DNA of 64,000 nt, taken from positions 120,305,132 to 120,369,131 of the forward strand of contig NC_079493.1 of NCBI RefSeq assembly GCF_030052815.1. The letters are read 5' to 3'. Below are positions 1-10,278 of this stretch, piece by piece. The position numbers and the translations under genes are program-made. Every line of letters starts with the position of its first letter. The stretch's first letter is position 1. The stretch comes from Hevea brasiliensis (Eukaryota; Streptophyta; Magnoliopsida; Malpighiales; Euphorbiaceae). The notes under the pieces were generated by a model. That model did no database searches and was not told where the DNA came from. It saw only the letters and a program-made list of their open reading frames with translations.

Positions 1-1899
1 ATACTCTCCCAATATGACATAGTCTACATGACCCGGAAAGCGGTGAAAGGTAGCGTGATTGCTGACCTCCTAGCAGAAAATCCTATCCAGGATTATGAAG
101 CTCTGGATTTTGAGTTCCCTGATGAGCATATTAATGAAGTAGACTGCGAAGAAAAGGGGCCAACCGATGTATGGGAAATGTATTTTGACGGAGCAGTCAA
201 TTTATCCGGGAATGGAATCGGAGCTGTACTGGTATCCCCGGACGGAAAACACTTCCCAATAGCTGTTAAGTTGAGGTTTGACTGTACCAACAATGTCGCA
301 AAATATGAAGCTTGTGTAATGGGTCTACAAGCTGCTATCGAAATGAAAATCAGAAAGTTGGAGGTGTACGGAGACTCGGCTCTGATAATTTATCAAGTCA
401 AGGGAGAATGGCAAACCAAGGATCCCAAGTTGGTCCCATATCAGAAGTACCTACTGGAGTTAATCAAGGAATTCGAAGAAATCTCTTTCACCCATCTTAG
501 CAGAGACAAGAATCAATTTGCTGATGCCTTCGCTACTCTAGCCGTTATGGCTCAAATCAAAGAAGGGCAGACAACTCAAGCATTAAAGATTAAAGCAAGG
601 GATGAGCCAGCTTACTGCTTCGTGATTGAAGAAGAGCTCGATGGAAAGCCTTGGTATCATGATATCCAGGTCTACTGTAGAACCAGAGAATTCCCCTTAG
701 GGGCAAGCAAAAATGAAAAGAAGATGATTCGGAGATTAGCGTTGGGATACTTCCCCAGTGGAGAAACCCTATACAAGAGGAGCTCCAACGGCGAATTATT
801 GAGATGTGTAGATGCAAAGGAAGCAAAGAGAATCCTTTTTGAGACTCACGAGGGAAATTGTGCGACCCATGCCAATGGGCACATGATGGCCAAGCAGATC
901 ATGCGACGTGGGTATTTTTGGACCACAATGGAGAAGGATAGCGTCGAGTATTTCCGGAAGTGCCATAAGTGTCAGATCTATGCCGATCCGATAAACGTCC
1001 CACCTCATAAGCTGTTTAATCTAGTCTCACCATGGCCTTTCGCAATGTGGGGCATCGATGTGATTGGTCCCATCAATCCCAAGGCATCCAATGGGCATAG
1101 ATTCATCCTTGTGGCCATCGATTATTTTTCCAAATGGGTCGAAGCAACGTCGTATGCTCACATCACGCAGAACACGTTTCTTAAATTCTTTAGAAGCAAT
1201 ATCATCTGCCGGCATGGTCTCCCGAATGAAATTGTCACTGATAATGCCAAGAACTTGAATGGTCTAAGGATTCAGAAATTGTGTGATCAATACAAAATCT
1301 GACATCTCAATTCCTCCCCATACCGTCCCCAGATGAATGGAGCGGTGGAAACCGCGAACAAAAATCTAAAGAGGATAATCCGGAAAATGACGGTCACATA
1401 TAGGGATTAGCATGATATGCTCCCCTACGCTCTTCACGCATACCGGACTTCCGTAAGAACCTCAACCGGGGCAACTCCGTACTCACTGGTCTACGGGATG
1501 GAAGCAGTATTACCTATTGAGGTCGAAATTCCTTCCCTAAGGGTTCTGAAGGAATCAGAGATTGATGAATCAGAATGAATCCAGTCAAGGTTGGATCAGT
1601 TGAACCTGCTGGACGAGAAAAGATTAACAGCAGCATGTCATGGGCAATTATACCAGAGGAGAATGGCTAGGGCATTTGATAAGGGTGTCCGCCCACGCGA
1701 ATTCCAACCCGGGGACTTAGTACTGAAGAAAGTGCTGCCGAACCAAAACGATCCCCGGGGCAAATGGTCACCAACCTACGAGGGACCCTATGTGGTTAAA
1801 AAGGCATTTTCTGGAGGAGCCTTGATCTTGACCCACATGGATGGTGAAGAATTTCCGAGACCTGTGAATGCCGACACTGTCAAGAGGTACTATGCATGA
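1..1899 (+). pseudogene. pol: Tat pol fragment: RNase H and integrase
   Basis: This is the C-terminal part of the polyprotein, open from base 1 in frame 1 and cut by the window edge. The first 180 or so codons hold an RNase H domain (YFDGAVN near 181, YGDSAL near 367, DKNQFADA near 507). The integrase zinc finger follows (HEGNC...H...CHKC, about 847-980). The catalytic core has GIDVIGP (first Asp, near 1051) and VTDNAKN (second Asp, near 1234). The Glu region (QMNGAVE, near 1330) lies beyond a TGA stop at 1300-1302. Two more in-frame stops follow at 1408-1410 (TAG) and 1576-1578 (TGA), both where the family usually has Trp. A GPY/F-like module (YEGPYVV) is near 1780, and the frame ends at 1899. 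The copy cannot make an intact integrase. Confidence 0.88.
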
Positions 1900-1912
1900 A
1901 ATGAGTGAAGGA

Positions 1913-2480
1913 CGAAAACCCGAAAGGGCGTCCCGGAAGAGAGAGTCAAAAAAAAAAAAAAAAAAAAAAAAAACTTGGGGTGAAAACCCGAAAGGGCGCC
2001 CCAGGGACCAAAATGGAGAAATAAGGAAGGGGGTATGAAGCCGAGGATGGAGAGGAAACTGTCGCGACATGAGGCTTCAGAGAACTTGAAATAATGGCAG
2101 TTAAAAGACTTCAAAACCAACTATAAGGAATATGTGAGATCTATCCTTGTACCTTTCCTTTTCCTTTGAAAGTCTATCCCTATTTTTCCTAAAGCCATAA
2201 TAAAATTATACTTTATTCCTTCTGCTTTTGTTTTCCTGTTTACTCACTTTTTAATACTATCCTTTCTCTTTGCTTAATGCGCTATTGATTAGTTAAAATT
2301 TTTGCCATAAGATTTGAATTCGAAAATTGATAACCTCACGTACTTTACTATGAGATTTGCAGGGAATGACCTTCAAAAAAATAATAATAATAATAAAAAA
2401 ATAATAAAACTAGGAGTGAAAACCCGAAAGGGCGCTTCTGGTCAAATGGACGAAAAGAAAATAAAAACCCGCAAGGGTGC
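1913..2480 (+). repeat. Four copies of a short GC-rich repeat and an A-run after Tat pol
   Basis: The motif AAAACCCGAAAGGGCG and close variants occur near 1914, 1983, 2419 and 2464, each followed by different short sequence. A run of about 24 A lies at about 1949-1972 and an AAT/A-rich stretch at 2376-2408. ORFs that cross this region in either direction are low complexity and have no recognised domain, so I treat it as non-coding 3' internal sequence. Confidence 0.7.
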
Positions 2481-2650
2481 TTTCCGTAAAATAAGGAGAA
2501 AGTCGGGAACAGAAAAGGGGCATCCGAAGGAATGGGATCATGGGTCAAGTCTTGCAACTCCTCCTCCATTCATTATCGGCCTTCGGTATCTTGTTAAGTA
2601 CACTTCGTCAGGGAAAGAACTTCATGTGTCAAGGTTAGACTTGCTTTGTA

Positions 2651-3687
2651 AGTTGATTTTAATTTCCTGCAATTTAAATTTCCTGTCATCAACCTCTGGT
2701 TCCTTGATCTAAGTTGATTTTAATTTCATGCAATTTAAATTTCCTACTATCAACCTCTGGTTCCTTGATCTAAGTTGATTTTAATTTCATGCAATTTAAA
2801 TTTCCTGCTATCAACCTCTGGTTCCTTGATCTAAGTTGATTTTAATTTCATGCAATTTAAATTTCCTGCTATCAACCTCTGGTTCCTTGATCTAAGTTGA
2901 TTTTAATTTCCTGCAATTTTAAATTTCCTGTTATCAACCTCTGGTTCCTTGATCTAAGTTGATTTTAATTTCATGCAATTTAAATTTCCTGCTATCAACC
3001 TCTGGTTCCTTGATCTAAGTTGATTTTAATTTCCTGCAATTTAAATTTCTGTCATCAACCTCTGGTTCCTTGATCTAAGTTGATTTTAATTTCATGCAAT
3101 TTAAATTTCTCGCTATCAACCTCTGGTTCCTTGATCTAAGTTGATTTTAAGTTCATGCCATTTTAATTTCCTGTTATCAACCTCTGGTTCCTTGATCTAA
3201 GTTGATTTTAATTTCATGCAATTTAAATTTCCTGCTATCAACCTCTGGTTCCTTGATCTAAGTTGATTTTAATTTCCTGCAATTTTAATTTCCTGCTATC
3301 AACCTCTGGTTCCTTGATCTAAGTTGATTTTAATTTCCTGCAATTTTAAATTTCCTGCTATCAACCTCTGGTTCCTTGATCTAAGTTGATTTTAATTTCA
3401 TGCAATTTAAATTTCCTGTTATCAACCTCTGGTTCCTTGATCTAAGTTGATTTTAATTTCATGCAATTTAAATTTCCTGCTATCAACCTCTGGCTCCTTG
3501 ATCTAAGTTGATTTTAATTTTCTGCAATTTAAATTTCCTGCTATCAACCTCTGGTTCCTTGATCTAAGTTGATTTTAATTTCTTGCAATTTAAATTTATG
3601 TTATCAACCTCTGGTTCCTTGATCCAAGTTGGTTTTAATTTTTTAGTATTCTAACTTCCGTTGCCAATTTCTAGGTCATTAACTTAG
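2651..3687 (+). repeat. 61-bp tandem repeat array, about 17 copies
   Basis: Units begin with AGTTGATTTTAATTTC and end with CTCTGGTTCCTTGATCTA. Unit starts are at 2651, 2712, 2773, 2834, 2895, 2957, 3018, 3078, 3139, 3200, 3261, 3322, 3384, 3445, 3506, 3567 and 3627, so the period is 60-62. Most units differ by a few bases; the last (3627-3687) is strongly diverged. The array lies between pol and the polypurine tract, where Tat elements often carry minisatellite-like arrays. Confidence 0.95.
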
Positions 3688-3767
3688 GAACACCTAATCG
3701 TCCAAAATATGAGTCTAAATCTTTACATAATTCCTACACGGAAATTTTCCTTTGATAGAAATTATGT

Positions 3768-3780
3768 AAAGAGGGGCAGC
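3768..3780 (+). other. Polypurine tract of the Tat element
   Basis: AAAGAGGGGCAGC directly precedes TGTCGACACC, the first bases of the 3' LTR. Purine-rich sequence abutting an LTR start is the plus-strand primer site of LTR elements. Confidence 0.8.
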
Positions 3781-4374
3781 TGTCGACACCATATTTTGGC
3801 CGATCCCCAAAATCAATAAAACTTTGAAACTGATCCCCGGTACTAAGTCTCCTTCGGACAACTAATCACATTTCCGATCCCTCTTTGATAGGCAGTCACA
3901 ATTCCGATCTCTCCTCAAAGAATTAAATCAAATTGTTAAGTTCTCGCATCAGTCAAAGCTTTACCAGTCTATCGCTCACCGATCTCTCAAACCCGTTGTC
4001 GAAACTCAGGACTCGTCAAGTATATTCCTAATAAACAAAATGAACTGGCACTAGATCTTTTCTTACCAGTTTTATTGCCGATCTCCTTTTCGAAAGATTA
4101 AGAGTTAAGGTTTTGGTTCGGTTTAATGAGGATTCCGATCTTAAGTGCCCAAGTTAAATTTTCAATTTTAATCAAGTCCCATTCAGCATTTCTTCCCCAC
4201 CGATCTCATGCTTATTGTGCTTTCCGATCTCTTCTACTTAGATTAATAATTGCATTTAGTTCTTGTTTCGCTACGCTCATACAATCAAATACTTAGGCAA
4301 TTCAGAGATTCTCCAATCACATCCATTCATTGAACAAAAGAGACATTCCATTTCATTTCATTTTTTTGTACAAG

Positions 4375-6286
4375 CTATTCAGCTGGAGGATCACCCCCAG
4401 CTTGGTTTACATTTTGCTCACTCTCTCTCTCACCCTCGGCTTCCTCCTCACTGTCCTCATCGTTGCCCTCAGGAGCCACGTCGGCCATCCAAGAGAAGTC
4501 TTCTTCTGGGTAACGCTTCTGGAGTGCGGCCAAGAGATCCTTGTGAGCATTCACATAGGCTCCGGCTATTCCCGTCACCATCTCTTCATCTCTCTCCTTA
4601 AGCTCCTTATCTTTCTCCTTAAGCTCCTCATCCTTCGCCTTGAGCTCCTCTATAAGTTGAGCGACCTGAGCGGCTTCGTTGGCATGAAGCGCCTGGACTT
4701 CCCCAAGAGCACGATCCCTTTCAGCCAAAATATGATTCTGTTCAGCCAGCCTGTCTTCATGGAACTTCGCCCGTCCCTCAACTTGAGATATATAATCCCG
4801 AGCGGATGAGAGTTGGGATCGGAGGGAAGCCAGTTCCTGATTTTTCTTCCCGATCTCCTTACCCAGACGCTGAACCTTTTCCCGAACCATGGTCTGGTTC
4901 ACCAGACACTCCACGTTCAGGCTCATGGATCGAGTTAAGATATCATCGAGACCATTCCAGGATAGCTTGTCCCGATCCTCCTGAAAGAAGATGGTAGACC
5001 CTAAAACTTTGGCAAAATCAGGGTTCTCCCTAACAGTCCGGTTATTCTTCAGGGAGTCGATCAGTATTTGAGCGCCACGAGAAGAGGTCCTCCCAGAAGC
5101 TTGAATAGGCCCCCTTTCTGTGCTTGGAACAACTGGGAGAGCCGGAGGCTGCTCTTCCAATCTAGGAGGAGATCGGACAGCTTCAGCGGTCGGCAGATCC
5201 GAAGGTTGAGGCGGATCTCCTTGTACTTCCCCAGGTTCATGACCAGGCGTTCGAAGCATTTCCGAACGCTTCATTTCCTTTATTTTCCGGGAGATCTCTT
5301 TGTCCTTCTTCCGCTTCCTAGAACCCTCACCACCCGCCATACCTGCACAAAGAAAAGGTCAGTGAGACCGCTAAGGTCCTGAGATCTGAGATATAGAAAA
5401 TACCAATGCCGAGGTCAGAGAGCGGAAGTTCGCGATCTTGGCCGGTGATCAGCTGCATGGTCCAATGGTGCAGCTCGACAGTCACCGCATTTGGACAGGA
5501 ATACTTTAGAGTGGCGGCCTGACTCTTCAGATCCATCACTATTAAACTTTCCTCCTGGTTCAGGGTAATGCACCTCGGAAGTAAAGGCCCCTGGTACCAC
5601 CAGCTACGGGGGAAGTCCTCAAAGCAGCTCGGATCTTTGCTCCTCAGAATGAAGAAACGGTTCTTCCAATTCTTAAGGGAGGAGGGCAGATCGGTGAAGA
5701 GCCCGCAATGAGGCTTCACCTGAAAGAACCAGTGCTCGTCGTCCTTTCGGCGAGTTAGCCTGTGCAGTTCGGCGAACACCTTAGCCGTAGGTCTGATTCC
5801 CTTAGCTCGGCATAGGCCTCGGAAGGCTACCAAGATCCGCCACGAGTTAGGATGAATTTGAACAATGCACGCTCGGTGGAGTTTTAGGACCTCCTTATAG
5901 AAATCATCTAGAGGGAACCGAAGACCGGCCTTTAACTGTTCCTCGTACACCATAACCATGTCATTCTCTTCAAAGGAGTGATCGACACGAAGATCGCCGT
6001 GGCACTTGATTAGCTCATATGAATCAGGACAAATATTGTATTCTTGGCTAAACGATTGCAGATCGGATTCTCGAAGAATCGACGGTAGCTCGTCTATAGG
6101 GAGAGTCTCCCTCCCTGAGGGACGAACACGCCTTGATGGTATGATCCGCCCCCGAGCTGGAACGGAGGCCCTAGGAGGTTCAGGTTGCGTGCTTGGCCCG
6201 ACCACCTCTTCTTCATCGGACGACCACGAGAACTGAATGGAAGGAGGGCTCGTCGCTCTCTGACCTTCGGCGCCGCTCATTTTCAA
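4375..6286 (-). CDS. Antisense two-exon gene in the Tat LTR; Transposase_28-like protein with coiled coil
   Basis: Two long minus-strand ORFs (6286-5327 and 5340-4375) are joined by a likely 61-base intron: exon 1 6286-5404, donor GTATTT from 5403, acceptor TTTGTGCAG ending at 5343, exon 2 5342-4375. Splicing keeps the frame (294 codons plus one base, then two bases before ATG) and predicts 616 residues. The N-terminus is Pro/Ser-rich with an acidic SSDEEE stretch (about 20-26) and a basic patch (about 45-60). Residues 110-230 contain RFPLDDFYKEVL and later LPSSLKNWKNRFF, resembling the plant-specific 'putative gypsy type transposon' (Transposase_28) family. About 445-540 is heptad-rich coiled coil (repeated KEKDKELKERDEE), followed by an acidic tail. 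No stop or frameshift interrupts either exon. Antisense accessory genes are known in Tat elements (e.g. Grande), usually between pol and the LTR. Its function is unknown; a DNA- or chromatin-associated role is only inference. Confidence 0.72.
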
Positions 6287-6428
6287 AAGAAATAAAGAAC
6301 TTAAACTAAAAGAGGATCAAAGTCCTTACAGAGTCCGACGGCGTGAAGAAGCGGAGAAAATGAGAGAACTTCAAAGTTGTGAGCAAGAGATCAAACGGAA
6401 TGAGAGAACTGGCTAGCCCCTCACCCCT

Positions 6429-6436
6429 ATTTATAC
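6429..6436 (-). promoter_or_regulatory. TATA box of the antisense gene
   Basis: On the minus strand this reads TATAAATA, about 143 bases upstream of the ATG at 6286. Transcription would start near 6400, giving a 5' leader of roughly 115 bases. The position suits the two-exon antisense gene. Confidence 0.55.
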
Positions 6437-6892
6437 TAGTCCGAGCATTTAATGCTCGCGAGGTTCCATGCAGTGCATCGGTTAACGGGATTCGCCAGCT
6501 GTTCTGACACGTCTCTCGAACATTCCGAGATCGGTTAATTGGAGATCGGCATAATAAGTTGAATAAAGGATCAGTTAAGAGTCGTTTTGTTAGGAATTAA
6601 ATCGGACAAATATATCAGAGATCGAAAAATAATCAATAAGATAATGATTGGAGAAACAAGACTTTTATTTCCAAAAAGATCGGATTACATCATTAGGGCG
6701 ATCTCTAGGGATCGGATTACAATAAAGGTCTAACTACACTTGGGCAATCTCTAGAGATCTGATTACATTGACAAATTACATCATTTTGGGCGATTTCTAA
6801 GGATCGGAACACACTGGAGATCTGACTATATCAAAAGGCTGATCTAAAGATCAGTTTATAACTGATCCCAAGGATATTGCCGACCGGATGCT

Positions 6893-7132
6893 TCATCCAC
6901 TGTCGGAACACCCAATGTGGATCAGAATCGCTGTCGGAACACCCAATGTGATAAGAAGCCGAATGAACTCAGTTGAGCAACTCGAGATCGGTACAACCGA
7001 GGTCCGCAATACAGATCGGTCAAATCCAATTCTCTCACCATCGTCAGTTAAGGTCATTCGATCACCGGGGTCGTAAATTTTCAGTCGGTGAGTAAAGGAA
7101 TCCATCGGAAAAAGATCAAAAACCACGATCAT
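6893..7132 (-). CDS. Small antisense ORF of unknown function in the Tat LTR
   Basis: The ORF gives 79 residues from ATG at 7132; a longer start at 7219 exists but lies only three bases below a TATATATA box (7222-7231), too close for it. No domain is recognised. The sequence shares the GATCGG-rich composition of the surrounding LTR. It could be a first exon or decayed relative of the neighbouring antisense gene, or a chance ORF. Confidence 0.2.
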   Translation of the reverse strand: MIVVFDLFPMDSFTHRLKIYDPGDRMTLTDDGERIGFDRSVLRTSVVPISSCSTEFIRLLITLGVPTAILIHIGCSDSG

Positions 7133-7852
7133 GGCCGGAGCAACCGCCGGAGCAGCTAGAACTAGAGAAGTAAGAAGGAAAAGAGGGAAATCAGATGAAG
7201 GAAATGTCTCTGTCAACAAGGGTATATATAAGGGAAAATGAGCATTTATTCTCGAGCGTAAAACGGCTTAACGCCGGAATCGAGGGGCAATTAATGCTTT
7301 GACCAGACCGGACCTAAGGAAGGGAAAGATCGGAACAATAGATCGGAAGATGGGAGACCAGCCTGAAAGATCGGAAAGAACATGTGAAAGAGATCAGAAA
7401 GAGGAGGGATCGGAAGACAAAAAGAATAAGACAAATCCCAATAACTGTCGTCAGAATCAGAGCCGAGGTAGTTAAAGCGTTGCAGACGAGATCTCCACCG
7501 CACGCCTAAGAATCGCCCGCAATGCTGACAGGTGCCAGGGTATGTCATGACAGTCCTATACATCCCAATCTCCACCGTTGATCCCACTTGTAAGGACAAA
7601 ATCAGAACCCTTGGATCAAGAGAGAAGACGACAATACCAGCGTCTTTCACTCTTAGCCCTTAGATCGTTCCGGACAAGAAGATTTGGAACCGTCAGATTG
7701 AAAGAAGAAAAGGACAAATGTTTTGAAGAGGGATCTCAGCCATTCATTTTGATTCTCTTTAATTCCTGGACATCCGATCATGTCCTTCGAAATCTTGACC
7801 CTCCATCTCCCTCAAAATAAATCCTGACCCTTCACGGGGAACGCCCGATTCC

Positions 7853-7860
7853 TATAAATA
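7853..7860 (+). promoter_or_regulatory. Sense TATA box of the Tat LTR
   Basis: CCTATAAATACC lies in the plus orientation and is followed about 30 bases on by a plausible start region near 7885-7890. This would place U3 at 3781 to about 7885 and R/U5 after it. Confidence 0.55.
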
Positions 7861-8873
7861 CCTGCATGAAAAAAACTGTTGAGGGGACGGACGAGCAAAA
7901 AGAGAGGCTGTTATTATAGCGGAAGAACTCTGAAAACTTCATTTCAGTTTGTTATTCCGCTACTTTAAAGTTTTGATTGAAAAGACTTTTGAAACTAGTT
8001 TTCTGAGGTGTTTTCTTGAAAAAGATTCTGAATACTGGAACTCTACATTTCCCGTTTGTTCATTATCTGGCTACACCCTCACTTTCAGCCCTTTATCATC
8101 TCTGTTTTCCATTCCCATTGTCTAAGCTAAACTTCATTCCACTCGGCTTTTATCTTAATCCGATCATATTTTAGCTAAGCTCCTTTTACTTCCCGACTAA
8201 CATCAGCTCTCAGGCTAATCAGTCCACTGTCTTATCTCTATTTGCCACCCTGTAGCTATTTCAGTAGATTTGGCTCCTCACAGGTAAGAGCTCATATTGC
8301 TGTTTTACTAAGTGTTTACATTTATTTTCCGCACTTTCTTTGTTCTCCTTACGTATGTGATTTTCTCCAAGTTCATTTTGTGCAAAAGGACCCAAAAGAA
8401 TGTTACTCCCAAGTTTACTCTTTAGTGATTAGTCTGTCATTTTTTTTTAATCTTCGTTATTTCTGAATGCAAGTTTTTCTGGTTCCTAGTAGCGTGTAAA
8501 CGGTCAGGTAAGACGTAGGTAACTGCAACTTAAGGGTCTCTTTTAAAAGAGAGAACCCGAATAACACGTCAGGAAAATAGCCAAACTATTAGGCTGACGT
8601 AAATGGCAATTCAGTAAGATGCCATAAAGCGGAATAAAACCAAAGTAAACGAAACAGAATAGATCGGTCATTAATAGATATTGGTAAAATGAATACATGG
8701 AAGGTCGGTAAATCAAGTGTAGTTTTCCCCATCTAGCCAAAAGGTATCGAGAAGTCTTATCCCCCAGCATCTTTGAATGCCAGAATCCTTAGTTTTAGGC
8801 TCTCATGTAATGTAGCTGAAATCAAAATCCGGGAGATCGGAAAAGTCCCTTCCAGGCTCCTGTTAACCTAAAA

Positions 8874-9257
8874 GAGATCGGAGGAGAGTTCTTATCCGGT
8901 CTCAACTCAAAATTTTAATAACTATTTAAGGGAGATCGGAGGAGAGTTCTTATCCGGTCTCAACTCAAAATTTTAATAACTATTTAAAGGAGATCGGAGG
9001 AGGGTTCTTATCCGGTCTCCACTCAAAACATTAGTAAATATTTAAAGGAGATCGGAGGAGGGTTCTTATCCGGTCTCCACTCAAAGTTTTAACAAATAAC
9101 CATTAAATAGAGATCAGAGGAGAGTTCTTATCTGGTCTCCACTCAAAACATTAATAAATATTTAAAGGAGATCGGAGGAGGGTTCTTATCCGGTCCCCAC
9201 TCAAAGTTTTAATAAATAACCATTAAATAGAGATTGGAGGAGGGTTCTTATCCGATT
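8874..9257 (+). repeat. About 60-bp tandem array in the Tat LTR, seven units
   Basis: Units start AGATCGGAGGAG and contain GTTCTTATCCGGTCTC. Starts are near 8874, 8933, 8991, 9049, 9111, 9169 and 9231. The later units alternate between a 58-base form (tail ATATTTAAAGG) and a 62-base form (tail AACCATTAAATAG), so part of the array has spread as a 120-base dimer. Confidence 0.9.
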
Positions 9258-10050
9258 CTCACACCAAATCTCAACCCGTACGCAAAATAATCTCAAAACT
9301 AAAAAATTCGTAACGTCAATTCACTAAGGTTATCTCATTTACTTATGTATCTGGGTGATCCAAATTCAGTGAGAAATCAAATGTTCCTTTAGCCAAAAGG
9401 ATTAACATTCCCATTCAAGCCCTCCTAACTAATTTATAAAGAACGCAAAATTAAATCTACTTACCCTTATTAAGGGACGAGGTGGGGGTGCCTAACACCT
9501 TCCTCACCCGTTTACGGACCCCGGACCTAGAATCTCTGCTTTGAAGTGGTTTCATTTTTAATTTATTTTCCCAAATGGTTTTCTTTAGCTTCCCTCAAAA
9601 CTAAGGTGGCGACTCCTCACTCTTTTCCACTTCGGTGAGTGATCGTCCAGGCGACCGCAAAATCCCTTGCGACAGTCACAGCGATGAGTGACCTCCTCTG
9701 GAACGACTACAAAGTCGTTTTAAACTCAAATTTCGAACCGTAAAAAGTGATGCTGCGGTCCTTAGGACCTTATGGACACAGTGGACAAGAGAAAATCATG
9801 AAAAAGAACTGTTAAGCCAGTCAAATAATTAGGTCAGGGAGCCGAAAGAAATATGGAATTATTTGCAAATCGGGATGAACCGGCGAGGGGTAATTTTGTC
9901 AATTGACCCCGAGAGCTGACTCCTGACCTAACTGTCAAATAAAATCAGAGAAAAGAATATTTCGAGATCGAAAATTAAATTAAAGAACTAATAAAAAAAT
10001 AAATAGGAAAAAAAAAAGAAAAGGGAAGAGGTTGGAAAAGTCAAAGTTAA

Positions 10051-10070
10051 TGACATCATGAATGATGTCA
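10051..10070. promoter_or_regulatory. bZIP-type palindrome in U3 of the long LTR
   Basis: Arms TGACATCAT and ATGATGTCA are perfect inverted repeats around a two-base centre. They lie about 220 bases upstream of the TATA box at 10271. A related palindrome (TGACAT...ATGTCA) occurs in the other LTR of this family at 36963-36980. The core resembles a bZIP binding site; the role is inferred. Confidence 0.5.
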
Positions 10071-10270
10071 TAAACAAATTAATTAAGTGAATTATTTAAT
10101 TGGACTTTTTGTGGTCTTCCATACACTAAAATAAATAAAGAAAAGAAATGAAAAAAAATCAATTTTGGTCTTCTTTCTTCCCTTTTGCCGTCCCATTCCT
10201 CTCTTCCCACTCCTTCACCATATTTCACCATTGATAAGGGAATAAAAGCTTGAATTTCCCTACTTTAACC

Positions 10271-10278
10271 TATAAATT
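10271..10278 (+). promoter_or_regulatory. TATA box of the long LTR
   Basis: ACCTATAAATTC is followed by an A/C-rich start region and a leader ending CAAG|GTTAGTA near 10390, a possible splice donor. The related LTR at 33274-37525 carries GTGAG|GTTAGTG at the matching place on its minus strand, which supports the assigned orientations. Confidence 0.4.

Larger units (their letters stand above)
1..9674 (+). mobile_element. Tat-lineage Ty3/gypsy LTR retrotransposon, 3' part
   Basis: The window opens inside the pol gene of this element. In order it shows the additional RNase H, integrase, a long non-coding 3' internal region with two repeat types, a polypurine tract (3768-3780) and a 3' LTR (3781-9674). 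The RNase H plus integrase order after RT, the long repeat-filled 3' region and the antisense gene are typical of Tat-lineage elements (Ogre, Retand, Grande). LTR ends TGTCG...CGACA form a short inverted repeat. The five bases after the LTR, GTCAC, are the expected target duplication; the partner would lie left of the window beyond the unseen 5' LTR. The next sequence looks like the start of another LTR, so this element probably inserted into it. Confidence 0.85.
3781..9674 (+). repeat. 3' LTR of the Tat element (about 5.9 kb)
   Basis: The LTR starts TGTCGACACC right after the polypurine tract and ends CCCTTGCGACA, giving complementary termini TGTCG/CGACA. Its U3 part holds an antisense gene (4375-6286) and many GATCGG words. 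A sense TATA box lies at 7853-7860, a tandem array at 8874-9257, and a U5-like tail with a run of short C/G-rich words follows. The 5' LTR is outside the window, so the exact length cannot be checked by pairing; the start rests on the tract and termini, the end on the termini and the flanking GTCAC. Confidence 0.72.

Noticed and set aside
2314..2712. Plus-strand ORF of 132 codons after Tat pol
   Set aside because: It translates the A-rich and CCCGAAAGGG repeats and runs into the 61-bp array.
4330..4809. Plus-strand ORFs of 112-159 codons near 4263-4809
   Set aside because: They are the opposite strand of the coiled-coil exon, whose codon periodicity keeps both strands open.
7291..7650. 119-codon minus-strand ORF in the Tat LTR
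   Set aside because: It has no domain, promoter or splice signals and lies in U3 just before the sense TATA box.
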